64,000 bases of DNA from Hymenopus coronatus (GCA_030762935.1 CM060893.1:9592001-9656000), one strand, 5' to 3'. Counted from the first letter of the stretch, positions 23,020 through 34,960 are shown. A program made the numbers and translations. The notes: a model not told the origin generated them from the sequence alone.

Positions 23020-23990
23020 ATCAACAGTCAAAAGGCCTAGGAATAGCCCTGACCATTGTCACCCTTGCTAGCAGATTAATACATGAGCTATGATTCATAT
23101 AGTAAAAGCCTTCCCCCAAATCTTAAAATTTTGGCAAAGATATGTCAATGAAACTTTTGCTATCCTTCCCCCAAAACTCAAAGAAAATTCTCTGAAGCTA
23201 CTCAACCCACAGGATAACATTAAATTTACAGTGGGTGCAGAAGAAGAAAAAATTCTACTCTTTCTAGATTTCAAAGTAATTAAAGATAAAATAGCTTCAA
23301 ATTTGGAATACACAGAAAAGCCACACATGTGAATGATTACATTAAGAAAATGGTTGCAACCCAATTTCACATCAACTGGCTATCTGAAGCGTGATTCATT
23401 GTTTACACAGTATCCCATTTAGCAAGAAGGAATTTCAAAAGGAACGAAAACATATATTAGAAATAGCAGTGGAAAATGAATTTAATCCTGATCTCATAAA
23501 AAAAGTACTATAAAAAAAAGAAGAACTCAAGGAAATTTCGCTAACTACATCATTAACACCACTATGAAATACAAAACGTTTACCTGCCATCCTTGAAAAT
23601 TTAAAAAAAACTCAATAAATTCAACTTAAAGACTAGCTCTACAAAACAAATTCAGCCTGAAGAACGTTCTAAATAAACCTCTTAAGAAAACTATTCAAAG
23701 CACATTCTAAATAAATCTGTTTTAAGAATACAGTTAAAATCTGGGATCTACCAGATTTGTTTTGGAGATTATCAGAAATATTACAAAGGCAAAATGAAGA
23801 GAAACTTGGAAATCAGGTGAAAGGAACACCAGAAAAACATAAAAGTATAGCAAATAGACAAATCTGCTGTGATGCACCATTTTTGGACAGAAAACCACAA
23901 CATTGGGCAAAATATAAAATCACTAGTGTCACCAATAGAAAAAATGCACACAATAAAAATAGTGAATATGTTTTTATTCATTTGTAGTTC
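23020..23990 (+). pseudogene. Penelope-like element reverse-transcriptase remnant, block A
   Basis: A segment around 23090-23370 reads FWQRYVNETFAILPPKLKEN, then NIKFTVGAEEEKILLFLDFK, TEKPHM and NDYIKKMVATQFHIN. These match the Penelope RT order (W-x-RYVDDTF, FT-x-E-x-E-x2-L-FLD, YRKPTHT). The catalytic YVDD is YVNE here, so it could not polymerise. Frameshifts and stops follow. The same remnant sits in block B (51210-52745), so the insertion predates the duplication. Confidence 0.7.
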
Positions 23991-24496
23991 TTTTATAGAA
24001 GAATTAAATGAATTAAACAAAACCATTCCTTTGTAGTAAACCACTTTTTGGAATAATTGCAAATTATTTGTTGGTCTATGTAAGTCCTGCGTATGTCTGG
24101 TCTCTTTGTTATGAATATCTGCAGTTTTTGTAAATTTTTGTAGGTTATTTATTACAAATGACAATAAAATATATTCACAAGCTAATGGTAAAATTCCAAA
24201 CATTTAGAAAAGTAGTTTGTAGTGAGTTGATCATCTTTCCCCTGCTATTATTCTTATTACCATTTTTTGCATAATAACACTTTTTTTTCAGTGGAAATCA
24301 GTACTTCCTGTTCCTACTTCAAATACCAATTAGCAAAAGTAAAAATGTGAACCCAGCATCTGAAAATGATCCTTTATAAAACTTGTTCTTTGTTCATTTC
24401 TTATACTTTTCATTTGACCCCGTAGTTTCATTTCTTCCTGAGCTGTGCTTTAATAATAAACATGTGATATTGAAACATGTTTTTCTTTTTCTTCAG

Positions 24497-24948
24497 GTGT
24501 TGTAACAAACCCCAAAAATACCATAATGGGTGTGCCTGACAAGGATATTGGAACACAAACTGAGGATCATTGCCCTGAAATGAAACTCAACCCAGAAAGT
24601 CATCTTTCTCCAAATGTTCATTTAAAGAATAAGCTAATTCGTTTCTCACCCGATTTCATAGTGAAGTCAAAGAGTGACATTGGCACATATGAAATAGGCA
24701 ACCAAATGGAAATCAAACAAGAATCATGTTTGTCAGAGAAAGCATTGGATAAAATGAAATCTGGATCAAAAACGACTCAGGGCTCAGATTTTGCTTTAGA
24801 TTCTATAGATAAGTTTGATTACACTACAGAGATAGACATGGGAATTAAAATCAAGGAAGATCCTGTGTATTGTGAAATAACATTTCCTAAATTGAAATCT
24901 GAACCAGAAGAAACTTCCTGTGACATGGACTTGCATTCTGATACAGAG
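24497..24948 (+). CDS. ZNF2 N-terminal coding exon
   Basis: Acceptor TTTTTCTTCAG precedes 24497 and donor GAG|GTAAGA follows 24948. The ATG at 24526 has A at -3 and G at +4; the 29 nt before it are 5' UTR unless an upstream exon reads through. The exon codes for 141 residues in phase 0: acidic, probably disordered, with no known fold. Three matches to the SUMO consensus (psi-K-x-[ED]) are visible: IKQE at 63-66, IKED at 109-112 and LKSE at 123-126. The IKED sits in IKIKEDP, like the IKEEP boxes common in arthropod C2H2 proteins. By analogy this is a regulatory region that recruits partners when sumoylated; that is inference. No equivalent exon is visible upstream of ZNF3. Confidence 0.75.
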
Positions 24949-27535
24949 GTAAGATATGTACATTTATTGCTTAAATGAGTGCAGCTTATCTTGAACAGTG
25001 TTTTTATTTTTCCCATTTGACATATACAATAATAATGTTTGTGGTGATAATAATAGCAATAGTAAAGTACTAAGTTAGATTGTCCCCTAAATTTGGCCAT
25101 GTCCACTTTTCAGATGGACAGCCCACTTAAGTAAACAGTTGCATATTACAATAATCTTTAATGTGTAAGTATATAATTATAAACTAAAATTACTTTCCTT
25201 CTTTAACAGTCCATTTTCTTTTATTATTTTACTTCTAAGTACTGCCCTGTATTCTTACAATTTTTGTCTAACATTTTATTTATATCAGTAAAACTCCTAT
25301 TCATTCTAGACAATACACTTTCTTTTCTCCAAATCTATTTTTCCCTGCAGCTGAATGTTATCTATAGTACAGCTTTATTTCCCCAACATAGTATTCAATC
25401 ATCTTTTAGATAGCCATTTTGCTGCCCTTTTAGCCTCCATACATAACTATGCTGTTCCCCCTCTTCTTTATTTGTGTTGTCTGTATGTCTCTCTTCATCC
25501 TGAATATTTCTAATTGTTTTCATAAAATACTATTGTATTTTGATAACTTCAATCCTTCTTAAGGTGCCCAGCCAGAAACCTATGTTTGTTTCTTTCATTC
25601 TCCAAACATTGTCCAATCCAATGTTTTCTAAGTTATTTTTTAATTTGTTTATCCAACCCTACATTGTAAACTCATTTTTAGTATTTTAAACATTGTGTTA
25701 ACAAATTCAGGATCCTATACCAGTATATCAAAGCTCTTTCTATAATCATTCCTTTTCTTGCTACTGTTCCCACTTCAGTATGAGCCACTTTATAAGCTGT
25801 TGCTTTTGGCAACCCCAAAATATCACCATGTTGTATACCCTTTCCTAGCATATTTTATGTAAATAATCTCTAACTGCCATCATTGCTGCTTTCACTTTTG
25901 CCGAACCTGATATTTTTTGCTTCTCGCATTTATCACCTATTTCTATTTTAATTCCTAAATAAATTTATTTACAGACCACTTTTTAGTCATATGTTACTCT
26001 CTTCCATTTTTCTATTTACATTTAATCCTCATTTTGCACAAGTGTCTATTTCTCATAAAGACATTTAAGCCATTTGCAGTATTGAAACTCACTACCCAGT
26101 CATCTGCAGAAAGCAAACCAATAATTTGTGTACTATTTACTATAGGCAAAATAGTGATACTGCTGATAATATTTTGTAGTATATCATCAAGAAATATACT
26201 AAATAAGACTAGGCTTAACTTATAATCTTATATTATTTTCTTTTCTTGGTATATTTCTCTGGTTTATTGCCCCTTTCTCGTATTTTACACAAAATATGTT
26301 ATATACATTTTTTTAAGACAATCACTACCCTTTCTGTGATAGTTTTTATAACCGTAATTTCAACTCTGTTCTTCTAAGTCAATGAAAGTTATATATAATT
26401 GTCCTCTCTTACTCTTTAGATATTTATCCATTGTTTTTACAAATATATTGTCTTGAAGCCCATCTGGAATTCTGATAGAATGTCACATTTTCGTTCCCAT
26501 TGTTGGAGGTTGTTTGCTCAAATCCCTGTATGTATTTTTCCACACGTTGGATAGTGGAGCTATACTGGGTAGTTTCTATATTTATCCATGTTCGTTTTAC
26601 CTTTATAATATATTGGTTGTATAATTGCTTTTCTCCAACTTTTTGGTGTATGTTCTTTCCTTTTCATGGAATTAAACTGAGGTATTAATAACTTAACCCA
26701 ATTCAGTTTCCCACACCATTCCTTAATAAATTCACCTTGTATAGCATCTATTTCTGGAGCTTTAATTTACATAGAGATAATTATCTCATGCACTATTATA
26801 ATTCTTTCAGAATCTCTATATAGTTATTTTCTACTTGTATTATTATATCTCTCATAACAGAGTACATTGAGCTTAGTATATTACATCACTGCTTAGCCAG
26901 AGTTAACAAACATCAAATATGTTATGTCAGGGTAGAATTCTGACTTTTGATATCAGCAGATATCAGGTGGCATGACTAATAAGTTCTTATCACTCTCATA
27001 AGCTATGAGATAAACCTTTGCGTTGCAAATACAATGAGGTAAAAGCTAAGCTATATGTATTTTTTTATGAAATAAAATGTTGCAAATATACTCAGCGGAC
27101 CCAAATTGGAATACTAAATTTGTTTTAAGTGTGTACATATTAGAAAGAAAAGAAAAAAAAAACATTTATTTGCATACAAATCTAGCCATAGTAATGACGC
27201 AGACTCTTGCTTCAACAATTTGCAGTCCCATGTCTGTATAATGACAATGTGCAGGCTGCCCTTAAACTAAGCTAATATGGCTATATGTAAATGCTCAAGT
27301 GAATTTTTATTGTTGAAAATAACAGAGAAAAATATAATCTGATGGTTATCAATATGCATTTTAATTGAAGTTAAATGATCATTTACTAAAAGGATTTTTG
27401 CTAAATATTAAACTTAACATGCTTTGTGGAACATCAAAAATAATTGTTCTAGAATGTTTAATATAATTAGCAAACTACCTATAGAGTTACGAGCTTTTCA
27501 TATGGACAAATTAAATGCATATTTTATTGTTACAG
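24949..27535. other. ZNF2 intron
   Basis: 2.6-kb AT-rich intron between a clear donor and acceptor. I see no repeat family or second gene inside it. Confidence 0.6.
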
Positions 27536-27585
27536 GCTAATGTCATGGTAGGAGATCAGGAGTTGTTTCAGAGTGAAGCAACAAG
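27536..27585 (+). CDS. ZNF2 micro-exon (50 nt)
   Basis: Acceptor TTGTTACAG ends at 27535 and GTAAGG starts at 27586. In phase 0 it codes for ANVMVGDQELFQSEAT plus the two bases AG. Splicing to the A at 32967 gives R-LDAKATRN. The preceding exon ends exactly on a codon boundary (DTE at 24948). The phase and C-terminal pattern match the 41-nt exon of ZNF1. The micro-exon is acidic and lies just before the finger exon. Confidence 0.75.
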
Positions 27586-27943
27586 GTAAGGCTTGGATTA
27601 TTATTACTATTTAATTTGGAGTCCTTCATTACAGCTAATGTATGTTCAGATTTTAGCATTTGTCTTTCCATTAATTATGTTAATTGCAAGTTCATTTACT
27701 CTCAAAGTGCATGTGTATTTGTATGTGGTAGAGAAAGTAATAAAATGAAAGTTCTGTGAATGTAACACATCGGGGAGACTTTTACCTTGAGGATTGCAAC
27801 TGCAAAAACCATGATTCATGTTCAAGTGGATATGAAGTTGTACTTGAACTTAAATTATAAAAATAGGTATAAAATGACAGTAAATGGAAGATAATAGTGC
27901 AAAAGTTGCTGGTTTAGCACTAGTGATTGGCCAAATGATTGTT

Positions 27944-28810
27944 TTTACTTTCTCTATACGCACTATGTACATAGTGTATAGAGAAGGTATTGCACTCAAC
28001 CCAAAAATTTGATACCGAGATTTCACCGGAAATATATGTTTTAGGGTCCCTAATATCCAAAAAAAGCATTTTCACAAAAAGGTCTGTGTGTGTGTCCGTG
28101 TGTCTGTGAACACGATAACTCAAAAACGAAAAGCCGGTAAAATACCAAACTTGTTATTTAAGTTTAGTATCTTCCAGGGATGAGACACGAAGATTTTGAG
28201 AAAACTCCCCCCACCCCCAACTACCCTTTACATGGAACTTTTTTCGAAAATTTTGATTTTCTCAAAAATGGCTCTAACAATTTTGGTTAAAATTTTATAT
28301 ATTAAACATATTTACCTGACAAATAAAATGTATATCTTGCATTTTCTGGGAATAGCCTCTGAAAAGTAGTTTATTCTGGATGAATTTTACTGAATTTTGA
28401 ATAACTGCTAAACCGTAAGAGATGGACAAAAACTTACTACACAAAAAATGTAGAACACATTAAAACACACAATTTATGTTATATACATTTTTTCGTCGTT
28501 TTTGAGACATTCCTTATTTTTGGTTTCTGCTATGTAAAACTTATACATTTCTCATTTGTCAACTGCTGTCCATACGAACAAAGGAACTTCAGTGACATAG
28601 CAACCAGCTTTTGAATGTCACTTTAACCTATGGTGCTCCCTTATTTCACCTCTACTTACAAGGAAGCAAGTAATATGGCTATTTCTGCTAATGTTTTACT
28701 GATTAGCATGAAGTTAATAGAAGTATAAGCTTTTTAAGAATAATTTGTTACAGGGATATGGAGAAAGTCATGTGAATGGTACACATTAGATTTTTTAGTA
28801 TTGACTGGTA
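27944..28810 (+). repeat. Family R copy with terminal hairpin
   Basis: It opens with ACTTTCTCTATACGCACTATG, whose core CACTATGTACATAGTG is a perfect 16-bp palindrome. Then come GATACCGAGATTTCACCGG, a GT-rich stretch, GATAACTCAAAAACGAAAAG, CAAAAATGGCTC and finally GTCATGTGAATGGTACACAT. It lies in the large intron of ZNF2. Class unknown. Confidence 0.7.
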
Positions 28811-30008
28811 CATGTAATTTTCAGTAAAAGCCAAATTCGCATTCATTTAAGCATTTTGATGTGTAATCATAGGATTAGGAATGACCAGTGAATGAAGTTT
28901 TCGTTTGATTGTAGTACAGCAGATAGAATGATTGTATTTGATTCTGGTCTGCATTAAAATGGCATTGCAGTGCCACCCCAGGACAGGGGTGCTTACAGCA
29001 TGTGAGCAATAGTCCCAATGGAGGAACTGTATAGTGGGACAAAGGGGGTGCCATCAGGAGGGAAGGAGTAGATGGTAACAAATGACTACTTCATTCAGTT
29101 AAAGCTCATGGGGTTAATAAGTTTATTTGACATATGTTGTGTGAAGCCTCTTGGTACCCCAAGTACAAGACTCTAAATAAGTCACACCTTATTAATTATT
29201 AGATTAATATTTGTGTTATTTCACTGTTACTAGCTTTTTTTTACATTTATAAGTCACACCTTAGCTATATCTGGCAGGTCTTGAAGCACTATTACAGTAC
29301 TATAAAGAGTTGGGCAATCCTAGTTAACATAAATTCAAGCACAATATAACTGAGCTAAGGAGGTATGTGAAGGGTTCACATATCCACTTACAGGTTCACT
29401 ATCCTAGTGGTGTCCAGCTCAGCAATATGTTGCTCTCAACAAGTAGTGTGATCCAGTTGCACACTTGTTGCAACCATCCAGCCCTTGGTTCTAATCTTAT
29501 AAAGAGTTACAACCACTATTGGGCAAATATATCTAAAATGTATTTTAGATAGCAAATACAAAACACTTCAATAAAATTTATATAAAATACATATAAAATA
29601 TAAAGTATATTCTGCATAAAATGATTCACAAACAATAAGAGTACGAAATGGGTAGTTGAACTTAGCAACACCATTTTCATTAAGTATATATAGAAGGAAA
29701 AAGACACAATATATAAGAAAATAAATTGGGGTCTGCAATACTGAAGGTGGGAATTTCCTTTAAGGCAGATCAAATAGTTTGCAAAAAGTTCACCAGTGAG
29801 GAATTGCCTCCAAGGCCTGTGAATAAATCCTGCAAAGGAAAATAAAACCTACAGAATCATTTGATGTAATGCTTGTGTTATAGCAATGGAAGAGTCTCCC
29901 TACAGTTGAAAAATCTGTCAACATTGAAAGGTTCTTAGACTTATTATTGTAGCTCAATGATATTCGTAGACATATTGTGGCTGAGTTTGAGTTTTCTCTA
30001 CAACAAAA
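28811..30008. other. ZNF2 intron, unassigned
   Basis: No recognised repeat or domain. A short TATA/ATATAAAAT-rich stretch lies at 29530-29610. Confidence 0.35.
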
Positions 30009-30168
30009 CTACTCATCCTCTGATGAAGCATCTTCATCTGCAGTGATAGATGCAGAATTAAACTGTTTTGCTGCATGCACCACAAAGTCTTGCACTTTTC
30101 TGAGAATTTCCTCATTTGTACCAGCTAACTGTTTAAGCTTAAAATATGGATGTGTGTTTCCGTAACCT
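30009..30168 (-). CDS. Candidate antisense terminal exon or retrocopy fragment, unknown product
   Basis: On the minus strand a polypyrimidine-rich acceptor (TTTGTCTCACTCCAG) precedes an open segment of 52 codons ending in TAG at 30011-30009. The encoded peptide has FKLKQLAGTNEEILRKVQDF, an amphipathic-looking helix, and a very acidic end, DEDASSEDE. I do not recognise the family. The mixed hydrophobic/charged composition and the lack of stops set it apart from the surrounding AT-rich DNA. It could be the last exon of a gene on the opposite strand inside the ZNF2 intron, or a fragment of a decayed element. No upstream exon was identified. Confidence 0.3.
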
Positions 30169-30849
30169 CTGGAGTGAGACAAACACAATTAATAAGACCC
30201 TTTCTGCTAGTGATTATTCAATTAGCATGAAGTAGATAGAAGAACAAGCTTTTTAACAATTTATTACCAAGATGTAGAGAAAGAAAGTCTTATAAATGGT
30301 ACACATCTGATTTTTTTATAATCATTTCTATTTTCCTCAATCCTGAATAATCATTAATTAATTCAATTTGATTATGCCGTCACTGTAAGCAGCTTCCAAA
30401 TCATACAAATCATTATGTTTTCTCTTCAAATCTTCATGTACCAGATGCAGCTCGATTCCTCTAATGACCACATTGTCAGCAACCATAGTTATTTCTTAGT
30501 CACTTGTTTTCCTCCTTTTGTCAGTTTTGCATTTCTATAGCACCAGATATATCTCCTAATCTTACTCCCATTTTTATTAACAAACTTTCCCTTCATGTAG
30601 CCCCATGTATACACAACTGCTGAAGATATTTATAAGCATGTAATAGCTGTCCATTTAGTTTCAGAGTCAGCAGGACTGTAGAGTAGAAGCATATTGAAAG
30701 GCATAAAAAACATGTCAATGTCAGGGAAAGGTTTGATGATAAGCTAACATACACAGCTAGGAAGTAAGATCATAGACTGCATACCCGATAGAAAAATCAG
30801 GGGATGCAGCAAGTGATGAGTAATAACAGCAGTGATGGGTAGTGACAAA
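30169..30849. other. ZNF2 intron, unassigned
   Basis: 30190-30320 resembles the 3' part of family R (GTAGATAGAAGAACAAGCTT, then AAGTCTTATAAATGGTACAC). The rest is unassigned. Confidence 0.35.
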
Positions 30850-31940
30850 GTTCTGTCAAGGAAAATGGCATTAGTATGGTGGTCAATCCACTAACTAGTT
30901 AGTATGGAAGGCACCACATAAGAAGAAGGTACCTTTAAAATTAATAAGGGCATTCAAATCTACATTCAAGAAAGTAGAAGGCATTGTAAGATTAAAAGGT
31001 AGGACCTCAAAACCTTTCCCAATGAAAAAAGGAGTTAAACAAGGGGATAGTTTAAGCCCATTGCTATTTACAATATTCATGGATGAAGTATTGAAGGCCT
31101 GTAAAAATGAGAACTGGTAAGTCAGTAGTAGTAGGAATGTGGAATTTAAGACCTATATATTCTCAGGTCTTATCTTATGCTGATGACATAGTATTGATAG
31201 CAGATTCAGAAAGTAAGCTGCAACATGCAATAATAGAATGGACAGAAACATTGAAGGAAAGAGGATAAATTACATTAAAATAAAGTAATGATGGTAGCCA
31301 GGACTGAAGACCAGATAAAGATTAAGATAGAAAAGGATGGATAACAGCTAGAACAAGTTGAAAGTTATGAGTACTTAAGAACAGTGGTGCACCAAACCAT
31401 AAATTACACGAAGAAATAAGAAGTATGTAGAGAACGCTACCAAGGCGCATTATGTAGATATGTTCTTGGGAAAGAAGTAGATAAAAGGATGAAAACCAGA
31501 GTATACAACATAGTGATTGAACCAGTGCTTTTTATGGAAGTGGAAGCTGGGTAGTAACAAAAAATGAGATAAGCATAGTAAATGTAATGCAAATGAAAAG
31601 CCTTAGAAGAATAGCAAGAAAAACACAGTGAGATAGAGTTAGGAATGAAAGGATAAGAGAGGAACTAAAAGCACCATCTATAAGCAAGAGGACTGAAGAT
31701 ACACAACTTACATGGTCTGGGCATGTAAAAAGGGTGAGGATAGACTGAAGGATATATCAGATTATGAGAGCAAGACCACTGGGAAGAAATCCGATAGGAA
31801 GACCAAGGATAACCTGGGAAGAAGGGATCAAAAGACTGGTAGCAAATAGAGGAAAAACTTGGGATCAGTTAGATTGGCAGAAGATAGAATTGAGTTCAGG
31901 AAATTGATCTGAGGCATTCCCATAGTGGTAGATTAGGGAA
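30850..31940 (+). pseudogene. LINE reverse-transcriptase fragment, RTE-like
   Basis: KKGVKQGDSLSPLLFTIFMDE at about 31023-31085, then LSYADDIVLIADSE with the catalytic YADD near 31180, then SLRRIARKTQ and LTWSGHVKRV, and GRPRITWEEGIKRL near 31795. This order is typical of the RT and C-terminal tail of RTE/Jockey-like endonuclease-RT proteins. Several frameshifts and stops. The 5' part, with the endonuclease, is missing. It ends at a GAAGAAGAAGA stretch next to the SINE-1 at 31950. Confidence 0.7.
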
Positions 31941-31949
31941 GTTGAAGAA

Positions 31950-32205
31950 GAAGATTCATAGCATCCCATTCTATATTGGGCATGAAATATTGCTTAATTT
32001 TACTCAGAGGCCTCTTTACCAGGCTTGAGGTTCTTTTATGTGCTCTTAATCTGTGGCATGGGGCCAATGGTTTTACTTTCTTCCTTTAGGAAGCCATGCT
32101 AAGAATTGTTATACCCAAAAAGAATCCTACATCTCTACTGGGCTTGGACCCACGACCTTGGAGTGGCACATTACCCCTAAACCACAGAGGACAATTACAA
32201 TCTGT
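31950..32205 (-). repeat. SINE-1 copy shared with ZNF3 region
   Basis: CATAGCATCCCATTCTATAT, GAGGCCTCTTTACCAGGC, GGAAGCCATGCTAAGAATT and ACCCACGACCTTGGAGTGGC define a minus-strand copy. It has the same flank (GACAATTACAATCTGTAGTTCC) and the same diagnostic variant (GGAGTGGCACATTACCC) as the copy at 56955-57240, so both descend from one insertion. Confidence 0.75.
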
Positions 32206-32520
32206 AGTTCCCATTGCACAAGAGAAATTCTAATGCTCATTCAACTGCATTTTTTTTTTTTTTTTTCATTTTTTATTTTGATCTGTCCCAGGAAGCTTAT
32301 TTCACGAGGACTTCTTTTCATGTATTTCAATGTTTTACACAAAATTGTACAATGAGCTCCTATGTCTTGCAATTCCTGGAACTACTACAAACATCAGACT
32401 AAATTTCCATGCATTGTTTGTTACTGAAAGCAGTACCGCTTATTTCAGTAACATTATCCAAGAAATATTCATTCAACATTATTTTTTTGAGCCTAAATAT
32501 ACCATGATGGACTCTTAATG
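32206..32520 (-). pseudogene. Harbinger (HARBI1-like) transposase N-terminal remnant, ZNF2 copy
   Basis: The minus strand keeps pieces such as MLNEYFL and SNKQCMEI that correspond to the better copy at 57321-57554, with stops and frameshifts. A T tract interrupts it at about 32252-32268. The catalytic half is absent because the SINE and the RTE-like fragment lie where it should be. Confidence 0.45.
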
Positions 32521-32966
32521 TTGCAAACATAGTCTGTCAGCTTTACATGTGCAAAGGTCATAAATACTGCTGTCTTCTAACTGGTAATGGAACAAATTGA
32601 TTTAAGCTTGGTAAGAGGCACACTTGGAATTTTTGTACTTAAAATAGCAGTAAAAAAGATCCAAGTGTTATAGTCACATATTCTGTAGTTAAACCAGAAA
32701 ATTCAAGCAACACAATGCACTAGTTATATCTTAATTTGGATGTGTTGGCTTGAAGCTAAAACTTGTAGTTCAAGTTTAACCTTAATTGTTATAAATTATA
32801 AATATTAACTTAAAATATCCTACCATTAGCAAAAATGATTTTTATTTTCATCATACATTGTACTTTCTGTTACCATTTTTTATCAGCCCAGAACATCTGT
32901 GTTTTTTAAATGACTATACAGCTTCACTCTCTCTCCACTACTGATATTTTTTCTGGTACATTTCAG

Positions 32967-34824
32967 ATTGGATGCCAAAGCAACAAGGAACAGTGAATCT
33001 GGTGTCTTAAATGAAGATCTAGAAAATGACTACCTGGAATTGAACTCTAGTCCTGAAAAAGCAAATACAGATATAGAACAGGGTTCCAAAATTTTAAGTG
33101 TTTGTAGTTTAATTCCTGAGCACAAGGTATTGACATGTGACAGATGTGATAAGACATTTACTACAGCATCATGTTTACAAACACACTATTTAAATCATCA
33201 GTGCATAAAACGATTTAAATGCAACAAGTGTGGTAAGAAGTTCACTACCGCACGCAATTTGAAATCGCACAATTTAATTCATAAAGGCATAAGACCTTTT
33301 AAATGCAACACATGTGATAAGAGCTTCACTGTTGCAAGCAATTTGAAATATCACAAGTTAACTCACAAAGGCATAAGACCATTTAAATGCAACACGTGTG
33401 ATAAGAGCTTCACTATGGCAAGCAATTTGAAAACTCACAAGTTACTTCATGAAGGTGTAAGCCGTTATAAATGCAACAAGTGCAATAAGAGCTTCGCTAC
33501 TGCACGCTATTTGAAATCACACAATACGATTCATAAAAGAATACCAGCATATAAATGCAACAAGTGTGATAAGAGCTTCACTACTGCACACTATTTGAAA
33601 TTACACAATGCGATTCATGAAAGAATACCAGCACATAAATGCAACAAGTGTGATAAGTGCTTCACTACTGCACACTATTTGAAAGCACACTGTATGATTC
33701 ATGAAGGAATAAGTCCATACAAATGCAACAAGTGTGATAAGAGCTTCACTGTTGCAAGCAGTTTGAAATCACACAAGTTAATTCATGAAGGAATAAGACC
33801 ATATAAATGCAACAAGTGTGATAAGAGCTTCACTTCTGCAGGCATTTTGAAATCACACAATATGATTCACGAAGGAATAAGAGCATATAAATGCGACAAG
33901 TGTAATAAGAGCTTCACTTCTGCAGGCTATTTAAAATCACACAAGTTAATTCATGAAGGCAAAAGCCCATTTAAATGCAACAAGTGTGATAAGAGCTTCA
34001 CTATTGCAGGCAATTTGAAATCACATAACTTAATTCATGAAGGCAAAAGGCCATTTAAATGCAACAAGTGTGATAGGAGCTTTGCTAATGTATATTGTTT
34101 GAAATCACACAATATGATTCATGACGGAATAAGACCATATAAATGCAACAAGTGTGATAAGAGCTTCACTTCTGCAGGCATTTTGAAATCTCACAATATG
34201 ATTCATGAAGGAATAAGAGCATATAAATGCAACAAGTGTGATAAGAGCTTCACTTCTGCAGGCTATTTAAAATCACACAAGTTAATTCATGAAGGCAAAA
34301 GCCCATTTAAATGCAACAAGTGTGATAAGAGCTTCACTTCTGCAGGCAATTTGAAATCACACAGTATGATTCATGAAGGAATAAGACCATATAAATGCAA
34401 CAAGTGTGATAAGAGCTTCACTTCTGCAGGAATTTTGAAATCACACAGTATGATTCATGAAGGAATAAGACCATATAAATGCAACAAGTGTGATAAGAGC
34501 TTCACTTCTGCAGGTATTTTGAAATCACACAATATGATTCATGAAGGAATAAGAGCATATAAATGCAAGACGTGTGATAAGAGTTTCACTACTGCAGGCA
34601 ATTTGAAATCACATAAGTTAATTCATGAAGGCAAAAGACCATTTAAATGCAACAAGTGCGATAAGAGCTTCACTACTGCAGGCAATTTAAAATCACACAA
34701 GTTAATTCATGAAGGCAAAAGACCATTTAAATGCAGCAAGTGTTATAAGACCTTTACTACTGCAGGCAATTTGAAATCACACAATTTAATTCATGAAGGA
34801 AAAAGACCATTTAGTACCGTGTAG
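32967..34824 (+). CDS. ZNF2 terminal exon: 20 near-identical C2H2 zinc fingers
   Basis: Acceptor GGTACATTTCAG ends at 32966. The A at 32967 completes the arginine codon and 618 codons run to TAG at 34822-34824. Together with the two upstream exons the protein is about 776 residues. A 50-residue lead-in is followed by 20 fingers of 28 residues (LTCDRC to FKCSKC) with all zinc ligands present. Linkers are HEGIRP/HEGKRP/HEGISP. Helix positions -1, 2, 3, 6 are mostly T/S, G, N or I, S (as in TTAGNLKSH, TSAGILKSH), so DNA-contact diversity is very low. Fingers 9-11 recur as 13-15, 336 bp downstream, a recent internal duplication. The stop codon lies in a SINE-1 that interrupts the linker after finger 20. 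By family it is a nuclear DNA-binding regulator. Confidence 0.9.
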
Positions 34825-34960
34825 TAGATTTATGGCACGTAAAAGAACCTCAAGCATGACAGAGAGGCCTCTGAGGAAAATTAAACAGACTTTCATGCCC
34901 AATTTAGAATGGGATGCTGAGAACCATAGCAGTTAAAGAGGGTCCATAAATAACACACCA
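34814..34960 (+). repeat. SINE-1, 5'-truncated, at the end of the ZNF2 reading frame
   Basis: From CCGTGTAGTAGATTTATGGC the sequence follows the SINE-1 body: AAAAGAACCTCAAGCATGAC, GAGGCCTCTGAGGAAAATTA, AATGGGATGCTGAGAACC, ending AGAGGGTCCATAAATAACAC. The tRNA-like head is missing. The junction lies right after KRPF of the ZNF2 linker, so the SINE supplies the last codons and TAG. Confidence 0.8.

Larger units (their letters stand above)
16785..24000. repeat. Segmental duplication block A (leader and first intron of ZNF2)
   Basis: This block aligns by eye, in order, with 43005-52745. Examples: GCAGTACTGAGAAGCGCATA versus GCAGTATTGAGAAGTGCATA, the leader exon ending at 17370 versus 43574, ATTCTAAATTGAATGGGTAA-type text at about 19545 versus 44940, the ~100-bp tandem repeat, and the Penelope remnant. 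Differences are mainly insertions: 18300-19545 and the SINE-1 at about 20750 exist only in A; a SINE-3 and a 3.25-kb Harbinger element only in B. It is an old duplication with many substitutions. Confidence 0.8.
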
